Shown piece after piece: positions 42,444 through 51,803 of a stretch of DNA of 64,000 nt; position 1 is the stretch's first letter; every line of letters starts with the position of its first letter. A program made the position numbers and the translations under genes. This DNA comes from an uncultured Mediterranea sp. (GTDB lineage: Bacteria > Bacteroidota > Bacteroidia > Bacteroidales > Bacteroidaceae), in assembly GCA_945879145.1 (NCBI GenBank), contig CAMCUZ010000008.1, positions 1-64,000 of the forward strand, written 5' to 3'. The notes under the pieces are model-generated. The model made no database searches. It saw only the letters and a program-made list of their open reading frames with translations, and was not told the origin of the DNA.

Positions 42444-43952
42444 TTAGACGTGTAGCTCCAGCACGAAGCGGGTACCTTTGGTGTAGGTGGTATCCATACT
42501 GAGGGTACCGTTCATCTTGGTGGCCATCAGCGAACAGATGGGCAGGCCGAGTCCGTCGCCCAGCGTGAGGTCTTTCACCTCGCTGAAGGGCTTGAAGAGG
42601 TTGTCGCGCTTCTCCTCGTCGATGCCACAGCCGGTGTCACTCACCACAAACTGATGGGTGTGAGCACCCCGTTTCTTGAAGTCAATCCATATCTTTCCTT
42701 CCTCGGGCGTATAGCGTGCTGCATTGTCGAGCAGGTGGAGCAGCACATGTTCCAGAGGTTCGGGGGCAATCTTCACGCTCAACTTAGGGGCATTGACCGT
42801 AAGCGTTACCTCCGGCTGAAGTCTGCCGCGCACCTTGTCGGCCAGGGCTTCGCAGAAGGTGTTCACGTTCTTCTCCTCCATCTCGTAGGGTTGCGTCAGG
42901 CTCTGCTCCAGCTCCGAGAGCTCTTGGATATGGCCTGCAAAGGTATGGAGCGCCTGTACACCGGGCAGCGAGGAGGGTAGGGTGTTGAGCGTAGGTTCCA
43001 TCTGCGAGGAGATATTCTGGATAAAGCGGGTCTTTAGTTCGTTGTGTTCGTTGGCTACAGCAATGGCCTTCTTTTGCTTGCGTGTCAACAGGATAAAGCG
43101 GAACAGTACCACACCGCCCAGTACCAGGGCGGCAGCCAAGATGACGGCCAGAATGCAGAGGCCGATGATGATGTACTGCTTGCTGCTCAGCGAATCCTCC
43201 TTCTGTCGGATGATGAGTTGGCTTTGGTCATACTGCTGCTTCAGTTGGGCCATCTCGTCGTGGGCCGTAAGTGCCTTTACTGAGTCGGTCCAGAGGATGA
43301 ACCGTTCGTAGGTGCGGGCCAGTAAAGCCGCATTACCTCCCTTGCGGGCAATGTCGATGAGGGTCTTGTAGCAGCTGGTTACCTTATCGTAGGCCTTTAT
43401 GGACTTGTATTGGTTGATCAGCTGGTTAATGGCTTCGTCGCCTTTGGCATATTGGCCGAACGTATAGTAGTAGTTCGCGCGCGTATAAAGCACATCGCTC
43501 TTCAGTGAGTCGTTGGCAGCCAGCTTCGCTAGTTCCTCCAGGCGGCTCAGCTGCTCGTCCGTACGCTGCACGTTCTTCAATTTGATGTACATGCGGATAC
43601 GTTCCTTGGTCAGCGGATAGTGGGCTGCAGCCAGCTGTTTTCCCCCTTCGCGTTCCTCCTGCGTGAGGAACTGGTCGGCATTGCGTAGCACCTCGAAGGC
43701 CTCCTTGAACATATTCTCCCTGTGGTAAAGTGCACTCACCTTGGCACCACATATAGCTGCGGCATCATATTTCTTCTCTTCAGCCAGGGCCGCATAGGCC
43801 TGCAGGTAGAAGTAGCGTGCCTGAGTGTATTCCTTCTTCTCCAGGGCAGCATCAGCTTGGCGTTGCAACTCCTGGCCTTTGTTTTGCGCTTGTAATGCAC
43901 TGATGTTGAGCAGTAAAGCAGCTGTCATCAGTGTGATTCCTATCAGTCTCAT
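42444..43952 (-). CDS. Sensor histidine kinase-like protein with TPR region, phosphoacceptor His missing
   Basis: 502 residues. Signal peptide (1-22), helical TPR-like periplasmic part (about 25-255), one membrane segment (261-288), then a dimerisation helix and ATPase domain. The ATPase domain is intact: N-box with Asn410, G1 motif DTGCGID at 439-445, F-box FKPFSE and G2 DGLGLP at 466-471. In the dimerisation helix the usual NISHExRTP reads NISSQMEPT (313-321), so Ser316 stands where His is expected. No response regulator is adjacent. It may be a non-autophosphorylating partner or use another residue. Confidence 0.85.
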   Translation of the reverse strand: MRLIGITLMTAALLLNISALQAQNKGQELQRQADAALEKKEYTQARYFYLQAYAALAEEKKYDAAAICGAKVSALYHRENMFKEAFEVLRNADQFLTQEEREGGKQLAAAHYPLTKERIRMYIKLKNVQRTDEQLSRLEELAKLAANDSLKSDVLYTRANYYYTFGQYAKGDEAINQLINQYKSIKAYDKVTSCYKTLIDIARKGGNAALLARTYERFILWTDSVKALTAHDEMAQLKQQYDQSQLIIRQKEDSLSSKQYIIIGLCILAVILAAALVLGGVVLFRFILLTRKQKKAIAVANEHNELKTRFIQNISSQMEPTLNTLPSSLPGVQALHTFAGHIQELSELEQSLTQPYEMEEKNVNTFCEALADKVRGRLQPEVTLTVNAPKLSVKIAPEPLEHVLLHLLDNAARYTPEEGKIWIDFKKRGAHTHQFVVSDTGCGIDEEKRDNLFKPFSEVKDLTLGDGLGLPICSLMATKMNGTLSMDTTYTKGTRFVLELHV

Positions 43953-44052
43953 ACTGTTTGTTCTTTCTAAAGGTTATTCATTTTGTCACAAAAGTAAGAT
44001 AAAAAGTAATAGGTTGTATGGCTTTTGCCTAAAATATTTTTTTCTGCATCGG

Positions 44053-44082
44053 TTGTTTTCCCGTAAAATAACCTTAACTTTG
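44053..44082 (+). promoter_or_regulatory. Bacteroidetes-type promoter of the GH53 gene
   Basis: TAACTTTG at 44075-44082 with TTG at 44053-44055 and a 19-base spacer, 32 bases upstream of the ATG. Confidence 0.75.
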
Positions 44083-44114
44083 TCGGCAAATAACCAAATA
44101 AATGAATTTAAGAC

Positions 44115-45299
44115 ATGAAAATCAAGCTTTTTATGATGGCAGCCTTGCTGCTCGCCGGATGCTCCGCCTGCGGAGGTAGTGACAACAATGAATCAGACCA
44201 TCCCGATACCCCTGACAAGCCTTCTACCGAGAAGGTGGACTTTGCCAAGGGAGCCGACATCAGCTGGTACACCGAGTACGACAAGAAGGGATTTAAGTTC
44301 TACAATGCTGCCGGTCAGCAGCGCGAGTGTCCTGCGCTGATGAAGGAGCTGGGACTCGATGCCATCCGCCTGCGTGTATGGGTTGACCCCAAGGCTCACG
44401 ACAACTGGTGCAACAAGGAGGATGTGGTGAAGAAGGCCAAGGCCGCTGCTGCCCTGGGGATGGATGTGATGATCGACTTCCACTACAGCGACACCTGGGC
44501 CGACCCCAGCAAGCAGTATAAGCCTGCTGCCTGGAAGAACTTGAACTTGACCGATTTAAAGAAGGCCATTGCCGACCATACCAAGGATGTACTCACTGCA
44601 TTGAAGAGTGCCGGCGTGACGCCCAAGTGGGTGCAGGTGGGCAACGAAACGCGCCCGGGTATGTTGTGGGATGCCAATGCCGAGCTGAGTGGTGCCTCGT
44701 GGGATGTGCTGGAGAAGGAGACGGAGGGTGGAGACGAGCACTCCTCCAAGATTGTAGGGGCTAAGAACTGGGCCAACTTAGGAGCCTTTATCAAAACAGG
44801 CTATGAGGCTGTCAAGAGTGTCTTCCCCGAGGCCATCGTCATCGTGCATCTCGACAATGGGTATGACAACGGCATGTTCCAGTGGTTCTTCGACGAGCTG
44901 AAGAAGAATGGTGGCAAGTGGGACATGATAGGCATGTCGATTTATCCCTACTGGACCATGCTCTCCCCCGGAAATAAATATCCAAATGAAGACAAGGTAA
45001 TTACTGACTGCATCAGCAATATCAATAAGTTGGCTGCGCGCTACCAGTGCGACGTGATGATTGTAGAGACGGGCATGGATTGTGGCGACGGTAACGGTGG
45101 TGTTGCTTCTGCAGCTACCTTGCAGCAGGGTAAGAAGCTCCTCACGCGTCTCATCAAGGAGAGTCGCGAGCAGACGGGTGGTCATTGCAAGGGGGTCTTC
45201 TATTGGGAACCCGAGTGTCGTCCCAACAAAGGCTATCGCTTAGGTGCCTTCACCAACGACGGCAAGCCCACTGTCATCATGGAGGCATTCAAGGAGTAG
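44115..45299 (+). CDS. Arabinogalactan endo-beta-1,4-galactanase (GH53), lipoprotein
   Basis: GH53 enzyme of 394 residues that cuts beta-1,4-galactan side chains of pectin type I. A lipoprotein signal ends LLAGC (Cys16), so it is surface or outer-membrane bound. An acidic linker of about 20 residues follows. The catalytic domain begins GADISWYTE, with the acid/base Glu178 in VGNETRPG and the nucleophile Glu318 in MIVETGMDCG. It has its own promoter and terminator. No susC/susD, sulfatase or regulator of a polysaccharide locus is beside it, so it is an isolated galactanase. Confidence 0.93.
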   Translation: MKIKLFMMAALLLAGCSACGGSDNNESDHPDTPDKPSTEKVDFAKGADISWYTEYDKKGFKFYNAAGQQRECPALMKELGLDAIRLRVWVDPKAHDNWCNKEDVVKKAKAAAALGMDVMIDFHYSDTWADPSKQYKPAAWKNLNLTDLKKAIADHTKDVLTALKSAGVTPKWVQVGNETRPGMLWDANAELSGASWDVLEKETEGGDEHSSKIVGAKNWANLGAFIKTGYEAVKSVFPEAIVIVHLDNGYDNGMFQWFFDELKKNGGKWDMIGMSIYPYWTMLSPGNKYPNEDKVITDCISNINKLAARYQCDVMIVETGMDCGDGNGGVASAATLQQGKKLLTRLIKESREQTGGHCKGVFYWEPECRPNKGYRLGAFTNDGKPTVIMEAFKE

Positions 45300-45338
45300 A
45301 GGTTTTGCATCAACGATGCATACCGGCATCTACTGTTC

Positions 45339-45378
45339 AAAGGTTATTCCTCTTCGAGCATGAAGATGAATAACCTTT
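45339..45378. terminator. Bidirectional terminator between GH53 and the nucleoside kinase
   Basis: AAAGGTTATTC (45339-45349) pairs with 45368-45378 between convergent genes. Confidence 0.75.
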
Positions 45379-45409
45379 AAATTTTATGTGCTGGTTCCTC
45401 TTGCACGAA

Positions 45410-47086
45410 TCAATACTTGAAGCTGCTGCCGCCAAGGAACTCGCGAAGGAGCGAGGTGGGGGGAATCTCGTTGTCCTGCACGGGGGTGAAGTAACGGATA
45501 AACTTCAGCAGGCGGTAGGCTTCGGCATACTCTGGACAGTTGCGCGGTACGCTACTCAGGATGGGTTCGGCATGACTTCGGAGTACAGCTAGCTCGTAGA
45601 GCATAGCCGAGTTGAACATCACGTCGGCATTCTCCTGGTAGGGGAAGATCCATTTGTCCTCGCCGGCACGTACGCTGGGCCAGCGGTTGATGGTCTGTTG
45701 TGCGGAGTAGTTGCGGTACTTGTAGTCGCGGATGATGCGACGTAGCAGGCGGTTGTCGGTGGTGGGAATCCAGTTGTGATTGTCGAGCGAGATGGTAGTC
45801 AAGGCCGAAACATAGACCTTGAACTTCCGTTCATCGGGAATCTCGGGTGTCAGTTCGGGGTTCAAGGCGTGGATACCCTCCAGAATCAGGATGGTATGTT
45901 CATCGATGCGCAGCCGTTCGCCACGGTACTCCTTGCAGCCGGTGGTGAAGTTGAAGACAGGCAGCTCGACCTCCTCTCCCCGCAGAAGGGCTTGCAGTTG
46001 TTGGTTGAAGAGCTGTAGGTCGAGGGCGTAGAGCGACTCGTAGTCGTAGTTGCCGTGGGCATCCAGCGGAGTCTCTTCTCGATTGACAAAGTAGTTGTCG
46101 AGCGAGATAGGGTAGGGCCGCAGGCCGCAGGTCATCAGTTGCACAGAGAGCCGTTTGCTGAAGGTGGTCTTTCCCGACGATGAAGGACCGCTGATGAGTA
46201 CCAGCTTCACCCCCTGGCCATCAGCACCACTTCGCGAGGCAATCTCTTCGGCGATACGGGCTATCTTGCGCTCCTGCAGCGCTTCGTTCACGTTGATGAT
46301 GTCAGTAGCATGACCCTGCTGGCAGATTTGGTTGAAGTCGCCTACGTTGTTGAGGCCCATAATCTGGTTCCAGTGGAGATGCTCCTTGAAGACGTCAAGC
46401 ATCTTCTCCTGCTTCACCACCTCCTCTAAGCGGTCGGGTTGCTCCTTGTTGGGTACGCGCAGTAGCAGGCCGTCGTAGTACTTCACGATGTCCCACAGCT
46501 GGATGAAACCGGTAGAGGGGAGCAGGTTGCCATAATAGAAATCGACCGTGTCGCCCATCCTATTATAATAGGTATAGAGCGAGCCTGAGGTCTCGAGGAG
46601 CTTCACCTTGTCGCTGAGGCCTTGCGACTGGAAGATTTCAACCGCCTCGGTGGTATGACACTCCACACGACGGATGGGCAGATTGGCAGCAATAATCTCC
46701 TTCATGCGTTGCTTGATAGCTGTCGCATCCTCCAGGGTGAGAGGGCGGCCGATGAAGAGGTTACAGAAGTAGCCTTTGCTCACAGGATGCTCCATGCGGA
46801 GTGTTCCCTCGGGGTAGAGCTCCTTCACTGCCTTGTAGAGCACAAAGCAGAGTGAACGCACGTAGGTACGCATGCCCGACGACTGCCTGATGTCGAGGAA
46901 TTCGATATCCTTGTTGTTGTATAGCCTGAAGTGGAGTCCCTCGCTGCGGTTGTTCACCTTGGCGCTCACCACGGGGTAGGGCAGCTGTAGATTCAGTTGG
47001 TTATATACCTCCCACAGGCTGCTCCCTATGGGTACATCGTAACTCTGGTTGTTGTTCTGGCAATAGATGCGCACGGTTTCCATCAT
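45410..47086 (-). CDS. Nucleoside kinase with N-terminal TGS/ThrRS-like domains (uridine-kinase family)
   Basis: 558 residues in three parts. A TGS domain covers about 1-65, and a threonyl-tRNA-synthetase-like second domain about 70-200 (MEHPVSKGYFCNLFIGRPL). A uridine-kinase/phosphoribulokinase P-loop domain follows, with SGPSSSGKTT at 299-308 and the LVLISG strand before it. Such fusions are usually annotated nucleoside kinase; the TGS part is a small-molecule or RNA-binding module whose role here is unproven. A -7-like TAATTTTA lies upstream at 47126-47119 (minus strand). Confidence 0.9.
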   Translation of the reverse strand: MMETVRIYCQNNNQSYDVPIGSSLWEVYNQLNLQLPYPVVSAKVNNRSEGLHFRLYNNKDIEFLDIRQSSGMRTYVRSLCFVLYKAVKELYPEGTLRMEHPVSKGYFCNLFIGRPLTLEDATAIKQRMKEIIAANLPIRRVECHTTEAVEIFQSQGLSDKVKLLETSGSLYTYYNRMGDTVDFYYGNLLPSTGFIQLWDIVKYYDGLLLRVPNKEQPDRLEEVVKQEKMLDVFKEHLHWNQIMGLNNVGDFNQICQQGHATDIINVNEALQERKIARIAEEIASRSGADGQGVKLVLISGPSSSGKTTFSKRLSVQLMTCGLRPYPISLDNYFVNREETPLDAHGNYDYESLYALDLQLFNQQLQALLRGEEVELPVFNFTTGCKEYRGERLRIDEHTILILEGIHALNPELTPEIPDERKFKVYVSALTTISLDNHNWIPTTDNRLLRRIIRDYKYRNYSAQQTINRWPSVRAGEDKWIFPYQENADVMFNSAMLYELAVLRSHAEPILSSVPRNCPEYAEAYRLLKFIRYFTPVQDNEIPPTSLLREFLGGSSFKY

Positions 47087-47201
47087 ATTATATCGCTGAG
47101 TTATGGGTTATTCGCCGATAAAATTAGCTATTTATTTTATGTTCTGCAACACATATAGGAAATAATAGCCCACATTTTAGTGGATTAAAACTATTTTTCT
47201 T

Positions 47202-47209
47202 TATTTTTG
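47202..47209 (+). promoter_or_regulatory. -7 box of the Na/Pi cotransporter gene
   Basis: TATTTTTG at 47202-47209 matches TAnnTTTG; no clear -33 box. Confidence 0.5.
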
Positions 47210-47239
47210 CGGCACATTTGAATAAAAGAGCACTTGTAC

Positions 47240-48934
47240 ATGGATACTTTAATGAATTTGCTGAGCCTTGTCGGCTCACTGGGATTGTTCCTTTATGGAA
47301 TGAAGATAATGAGTGAGGGCTTGCAGAAAGTGGCTGGTGATAGGCTACGCAGCATTCTGGCAGCCATGACGAAAAACCGCGTGATGGGAGTCTTCACGGG
47401 TATTCTGATTACAGCGGCGATTCAATCTTCTTCGGCCACTACGGTGATGGTGGTGAGCTTTGTCAATGCGGGATTGATGACGCTGGCCCAATCCATCGGT
47501 GTGATTATGGGTGCCAACGTGGGTACTACGGTCACGGCTTGGATTATCTCAATCATTGGCTTCAAGATGGATATCGCCCTCTGGGCTCTGCCTATGCTGG
47601 CTTTGGGCCTGCCTCTGATTTTCTCGGGGAAGAGCTCGCGTAAGTCGTGGGGTGAGTTTATCTTCGGTTTTTCGTTCCTCTTCATGGGCCTTTCTTACTT
47701 GCAGCGGTCGGCCGAAGCGCTGAATATGGGTGAGTGGGTAGCCAACGGCTTGGCCCACTTCGGGGCAGAAAACAGCTTCCTTACCATTATTGTCTTTGTG
47801 ATTGTAGGTGCACTGGTTACCATGGTGGTACAGGCTTCGGCCGCAACGATGGCCATCACCTTGATGCTCTTTGATATGCACATTCCCGGCTTTGGCTTCG
47901 AGCAGGCGGCTGCCTTGGCCATGGGTCAGAATATCGGTACAACGATTACTGCCAACCTGGCCGCGCTGACCGCCAATACGCAGGCACGTCGCGCTGCCAT
48001 GGCTCACCTGCTCTTCAACGTCTTTGGTGTGGTGGTGGTGCTGATCATGTTCAAGCCTTTCTGTAATGCTACTTCGTGGTTTGTGACCGACGTGATGCAT
48101 CAAGAGGCTAACGACCTCTTCAAGCTCTCTATGTTCCACACCGCCTTCAACGTATTCAATGTCCTGCTGCTCATCTGGTTTGTGAAAACCATTGAGCGTA
48201 TCGTGTGTGTCATCCTGCCGATGCGTGAGAGCGAGGAGGAGTATCGTCTGCGCTTCATCTCGCGCGGCCTGCTCTCTACGGCTGAACTCTCCATCCTGGA
48301 GGCTAGAAAGGAGATTCACCTCTTTGCAGAGCGTACACACCGCATGTTTGGTATGGTGCGTGACTTACTCCACACGGAGAAGGATGATGATTTCAATACC
48401 CTCTTCAGCCGAATAGAGAAGTATGAGAATATCAGCGACAGCATGGAACTCGAGATAGCCAACTACCTCAACAAAGTCTCAGAAGGGCGCTTGAGCTCGG
48501 AGAGTAAGTTGCAGATTCGCTCTATGCTCCGCGAGGTGACCGAGATTGAGAGTATTGGCGACAGTTGCTACAACCTGGCACGCACCATCAGCCGCCGCCG
48601 TTCGACCAATCAGGAGTTTTCTGAACGGCAATATGAGCATATCCACTCCATGATGAAGTTGGTTGACGAGGCACTCGTACAGATGATTCTGGTGGTAGAG
48701 CGCAACGAAAACCAGCAGGTGAATGTCAATAAGTCGTTCAACCTGGAGAACGAAATCAACAACTATCGCAACCAGCTCAAGAACCAGAATATCGTGGATG
48801 TCAATAACAAGGAGTACGACTACCAGATGGGCGTCTATTACATGGACATCATTGCTGAGTGTGAGAAGTTGGGCGACTATGTAGTCAACGTAGTCGAGGC
48901 CAGTAGCGACCAGAAGGAGAAGAAGGCCTCTTGA
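47240..48934 (+). CDS. Na+/phosphate cotransporter (NptA type) with C-terminal PhoU-like domain
   Basis: 564 residues from the ATG at 47240 (an in-frame TTG lies six bases earlier). Two inverted transport repeats carry the QSS-type motifs AAIQSSSATTVMVVSFVNAG and VVQASAATMAITLML, and MGANVGTTVTAW and MGQNIGTTITAN are typical NptA/PNaS repeats. The last 230 residues form a helical PhoU-like domain. It imports inorganic phosphate with sodium. PhoU-type tails in this family are thought to set the transport rate. It is transcribed apart from the neighbours. Confidence 0.93.
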   Translation: MDTLMNLLSLVGSLGLFLYGMKIMSEGLQKVAGDRLRSILAAMTKNRVMGVFTGILITAAIQSSSATTVMVVSFVNAGLMTLAQSIGVIMGANVGTTVTAWIISIIGFKMDIALWALPMLALGLPLIFSGKSSRKSWGEFIFGFSFLFMGLSYLQRSAEALNMGEWVANGLAHFGAENSFLTIIVFVIVGALVTMVVQASAATMAITLMLFDMHIPGFGFEQAAALAMGQNIGTTITANLAALTANTQARRAAMAHLLFNVFGVVVVLIMFKPFCNATSWFVTDVMHQEANDLFKLSMFHTAFNVFNVLLLIWFVKTIERIVCVILPMRESEEEYRLRFISRGLLSTAELSILEARKEIHLFAERTHRMFGMVRDLLHTEKDDDFNTLFSRIEKYENISDSMELEIANYLNKVSEGRLSSESKLQIRSMLREVTEIESIGDSCYNLARTISRRRSTNQEFSERQYEHIHSMMKLVDEALVQMILVVERNENQQVNVNKSFNLENEINNYRNQLKNQNIVDVNNKEYDYQMGVYYMDIIAECEKLGDYVVNVVEASSDQKEKKAS

Positions 48935-48997
48935 TACCTCCCCCCTCTACTCATCTCTTTCTTAACGTACCTTAAGTTGGCAGAATCGGTTATCGGT

Positions 48998-49028
48998 TTT
49001 GCCAACTCAAATTATTGTTGTACTTTTG
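48998..49028 (+). promoter_or_regulatory. Bacteroidetes-type promoter of the calcium ATPase
   Basis: TACTTTTG at 49021-49028 with TTTG at 48998-49001 and a 19-base spacer. Confidence 0.75.
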
Positions 49029-49052
49029 CAGCGTTTTCAATATTGAGAAGCA

Positions 49053-51752
49053 ATGAGTACAGACATCCCTTCATATCGGCACACCGGCCTCTCCTCGCAA
49101 GAGGTGGAGCGTAGCAGGGCGGAACATGGTGAGAATCTGCTGACCCCTCCTCCACGCCCCTCGCTCTGGAGACTCTATTTAGAGAAATTGGAAGATCCTG
49201 TGGTGAAGGTGCTGCTTGTGGCAGCTCTCTGCTCGTTGGGCATTGCTGTGGTTGAGAACGATTATGTGGAGACCATTGGCATCGTGGCTGCTATCCTGCT
49301 GGCTACCGGCATCGGCTTCTATTTTGAGTATGATGCTGGTAAGAAGTTCGACCTGCTGAATGCCGTGAGTGAGGAGAGTCCTGTCAAGGTGCTGCGTAAT
49401 GGAGAGGTCTCAGAGATACCCCGTCGCGAAGTGGTAGTAGGTGATGTGGTGTTGCTCGAGACCGGGGATGAAGTACCGGCCGATGGCCTACTTACAGAGT
49501 CGCTCGCCATGCAACTCAACGAATCGAGCCTTACCGGTGAGCCGGTAGTGAGCAAGACTATCCACCCCGAACATTTTGACCAGAATGCAACCTATCCCTC
49601 CAACCGTGTACTCCGAGGCACTACGGTGGTCAATGGCCATGGCCGGATGTGTGTGGAGTTGGTGGGAGACGCCACCGAGATAGGCAAGGTAGCGCGCCAG
49701 AGCATGGAGCGCAACGAGGAGTCCACTCCTTTGAACCGTCAACTCACCCGACTGGCCAATCTAATAGGCAAGGTGGGCTTCACCGTAGCCGCTTTGGCCT
49801 TTCTGATTCTATTCATAAAGGATGTCTGCTTAGGATACGATTTCACTACCTTTCATACGCTGGCCGATTGGCTTCCTGCGCTGAACGATACGCTCAAGCT
49901 CTTCATGATGGCTGTCACCTTGGTCGTGGTGGCCGTGCCTGAGGGGCTTCCGATGAGTATTACCCTCAGTCTGGCACTCAATATGCGCCGCATGCTTACC
50001 ACCAACAACCTGGTACGCAAGATGCATGCTTGCGAGACCATGGGGGCTGTAACCGTCATCTGTACCGATAAGACGGGCACCTTAACCCAAAACCAGATGC
50101 AGGTGCAGCACACCTGTTTCCCTGCCGGACAGCATCCACATTGGATGGCGTTGATGGCCGAGGGGGTAAGTGTGAACAGTACCGCTTTTCTCCATACCCC
50201 CTCTCATGTCGCTGGAGCAGACGCCCAGTGCCACAATCAAGGGGTGGGCAATCCCACGGAGCTGGCGTTGTTAGGCTGGTTGCAAGGTCAGGGGTTTGAT
50301 TACCTTGCTTTGCGTCAAGCGGCCGAGGTGATTGACCAACTGCCCTTCTCTACCGAACGCAAGTACATGGCAACGCTGGTTCACTCCTCCTGTCTGCCCG
50401 GACGAAAGCTGCTTTACGTCAAGGGAGCTCCCGAGGTGGTGATGCGTCACTGCTCAAAGGCTGTGGATGCCACGGGCAAAGTGGTGGAGCCCACAGCCGA
50501 GAAGGCCCGCATGGAACACCAACTGCAGCAATATCAACAGCAGGCCATGCGCACCTTGGCTTTTGCTTACAAAGAGATAGATGAGGCTGTGGAGACCTCA
50601 TTCCTTACCTGTGAGTCTCAGTTTACTGACCTCGTGCTCTGTGGCGTAGTGGCCATCAGCGATCCCATACGACCTGAGGTGTCGGCTGCTGTGGCACGTT
50701 GCCGTGAGGCGGGTATCGAGGTGAAGATTGTTACGGGAGATACCCCTGGCACAGCCTTGGAGATTGCTCGGCAAATTGGCCTTTGGACGAACGATGATTC
50801 TGAACGTCAGCTTATCACGGGAGTAGAGTTTGCAGCCTTGACCGATGAGGAGGCGCTGGAGCGTGTCAAGGAACTGAAGGTGATGTCGCGTGCAAGGCCC
50901 GATGATAAGCAACGCCTGGTGCAGCTGCTCCAGCAGGGTGGTGCTGTGGTGGCCGTTACGGGTGATGGCACCAACGATGCCCCAGCCTTGAACCATGCTC
51001 AAGTGGGTCTCTCCATGGGTAGTGGCACCTCGGTAGCCAAGGAGGCGAGTGACATCACCCTGCTGGATGACTCCTTCCGCAGCATCGGCACGGCCGTGAT
51101 GTGGGGGCGTTCGCTCTACAAAAACATCCAGCGTTTTATCCTCTTTCAGCTCACTATTAACTTCGTGGCCCTCTTCATCGTGCTGGTAGGCTCGCTGGTG
51201 GGTACCGAGTTGCCGCTTACGGTCACCCAGATGCTTTGGGTGAACCTGATAATGGACAGCTTTGCCGCTTTGGCTCTGGCCTCTATCCCTCCCTGCGAGG
51301 AGGTGATGAAGGAGCGCCCTCGTAAGCACAGCGACTTCATCATCAACCCCGCCATGCAATGGCGCATCATGGGCGTTGGACTGCTCTTTGCTCTGATGCT
51401 TTTCGGCATGTTGCTCTACTTCCAATTTACTGAGGGTGGACTCACTACCCATCGCTTGACCATCTTCTTCACCACCTTCGTCATGCTGCAGTTCTGGAAC
51501 CTCTTCAATGCCAAGGCTTTTGGCTCTACTCAATCCGCCTTTAGTGGCCTTCGCCGTTCCTATGGCATGGAGCTGATAGCCATGGCTATCCTGTTGGGAC
51601 AGTTCTTGATTGTTGAGTGGGGTGGCGACGTGTTCCGCACCGAGCCGCTCTCTTGGACCGAGTGGGCTATCTTGCTGGGTGCGACCTCGCTGGTGCTCTG
51701 GGTCGGTGAGTTGTGGCGCTACCTGCAACGGATGCGACATCGCGCATGGTGA
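49053..51752 (+). CDS. Calcium-translocating P-type ATPase (PMCA type)
   Basis: P2-type ATPase of 899 residues. An N-terminal cation-ATPase domain precedes the actuator with LTGEPV. The phosphorylation motif DKTGTLT has its Asp at residue 339. The nucleotide-binding domain has KGAPE, the hinge VTGDGTNDAPALNHAQVG follows, and six C-terminal helices close the protein. The calcium site motif PEGLP in helix 4 (VVVAVPEGLPMSI) is present. It exports Ca2+ from the cytoplasm. Monocistronic, with a clear promoter. Confidence 0.94.
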   Translation: MSTDIPSYRHTGLSSQEVERSRAEHGENLLTPPPRPSLWRLYLEKLEDPVVKVLLVAALCSLGIAVVENDYVETIGIVAAILLATGIGFYFEYDAGKKFDLLNAVSEESPVKVLRNGEVSEIPRREVVVGDVVLLETGDEVPADGLLTESLAMQLNESSLTGEPVVSKTIHPEHFDQNATYPSNRVLRGTTVVNGHGRMCVELVGDATEIGKVARQSMERNEESTPLNRQLTRLANLIGKVGFTVAALAFLILFIKDVCLGYDFTTFHTLADWLPALNDTLKLFMMAVTLVVVAVPEGLPMSITLSLALNMRRMLTTNNLVRKMHACETMGAVTVICTDKTGTLTQNQMQVQHTCFPAGQHPHWMALMAEGVSVNSTAFLHTPSHVAGADAQCHNQGVGNPTELALLGWLQGQGFDYLALRQAAEVIDQLPFSTERKYMATLVHSSCLPGRKLLYVKGAPEVVMRHCSKAVDATGKVVEPTAEKARMEHQLQQYQQQAMRTLAFAYKEIDEAVETSFLTCESQFTDLVLCGVVAISDPIRPEVSAAVARCREAGIEVKIVTGDTPGTALEIARQIGLWTNDDSERQLITGVEFAALTDEEALERVKELKVMSRARPDDKQRLVQLLQQGGAVVAVTGDGTNDAPALNHAQVGLSMGSGTSVAKEASDITLLDDSFRSIGTAVMWGRSLYKNIQRFILFQLTINFVALFIVLVGSLVGTELPLTVTQMLWVNLIMDSFAALALASIPPCEEVMKERPRKHSDFIINPAMQWRIMGVGLLFALMLFGMLLYFQFTEGGLTTHRLTIFFTTFVMLQFWNLFNAKAFGSTQSAFSGLRRSYGMELIAMAILLGQFLIVEWGGDVFRTEPLSWTEWAILLGATSLVLWVGELWRYLQRMRHRAW

Positions 51753-51803
51753 ATAAACGACTATCCTATTATATAATGTTCTATATTGGTAAACCACTAC
51801 AAC

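Noticed and set aside
47234..47239. TTG start of the Na/Pi gene
   Set aside because: An ATG two codons later gives the normal start; no reason to prefer TTG.
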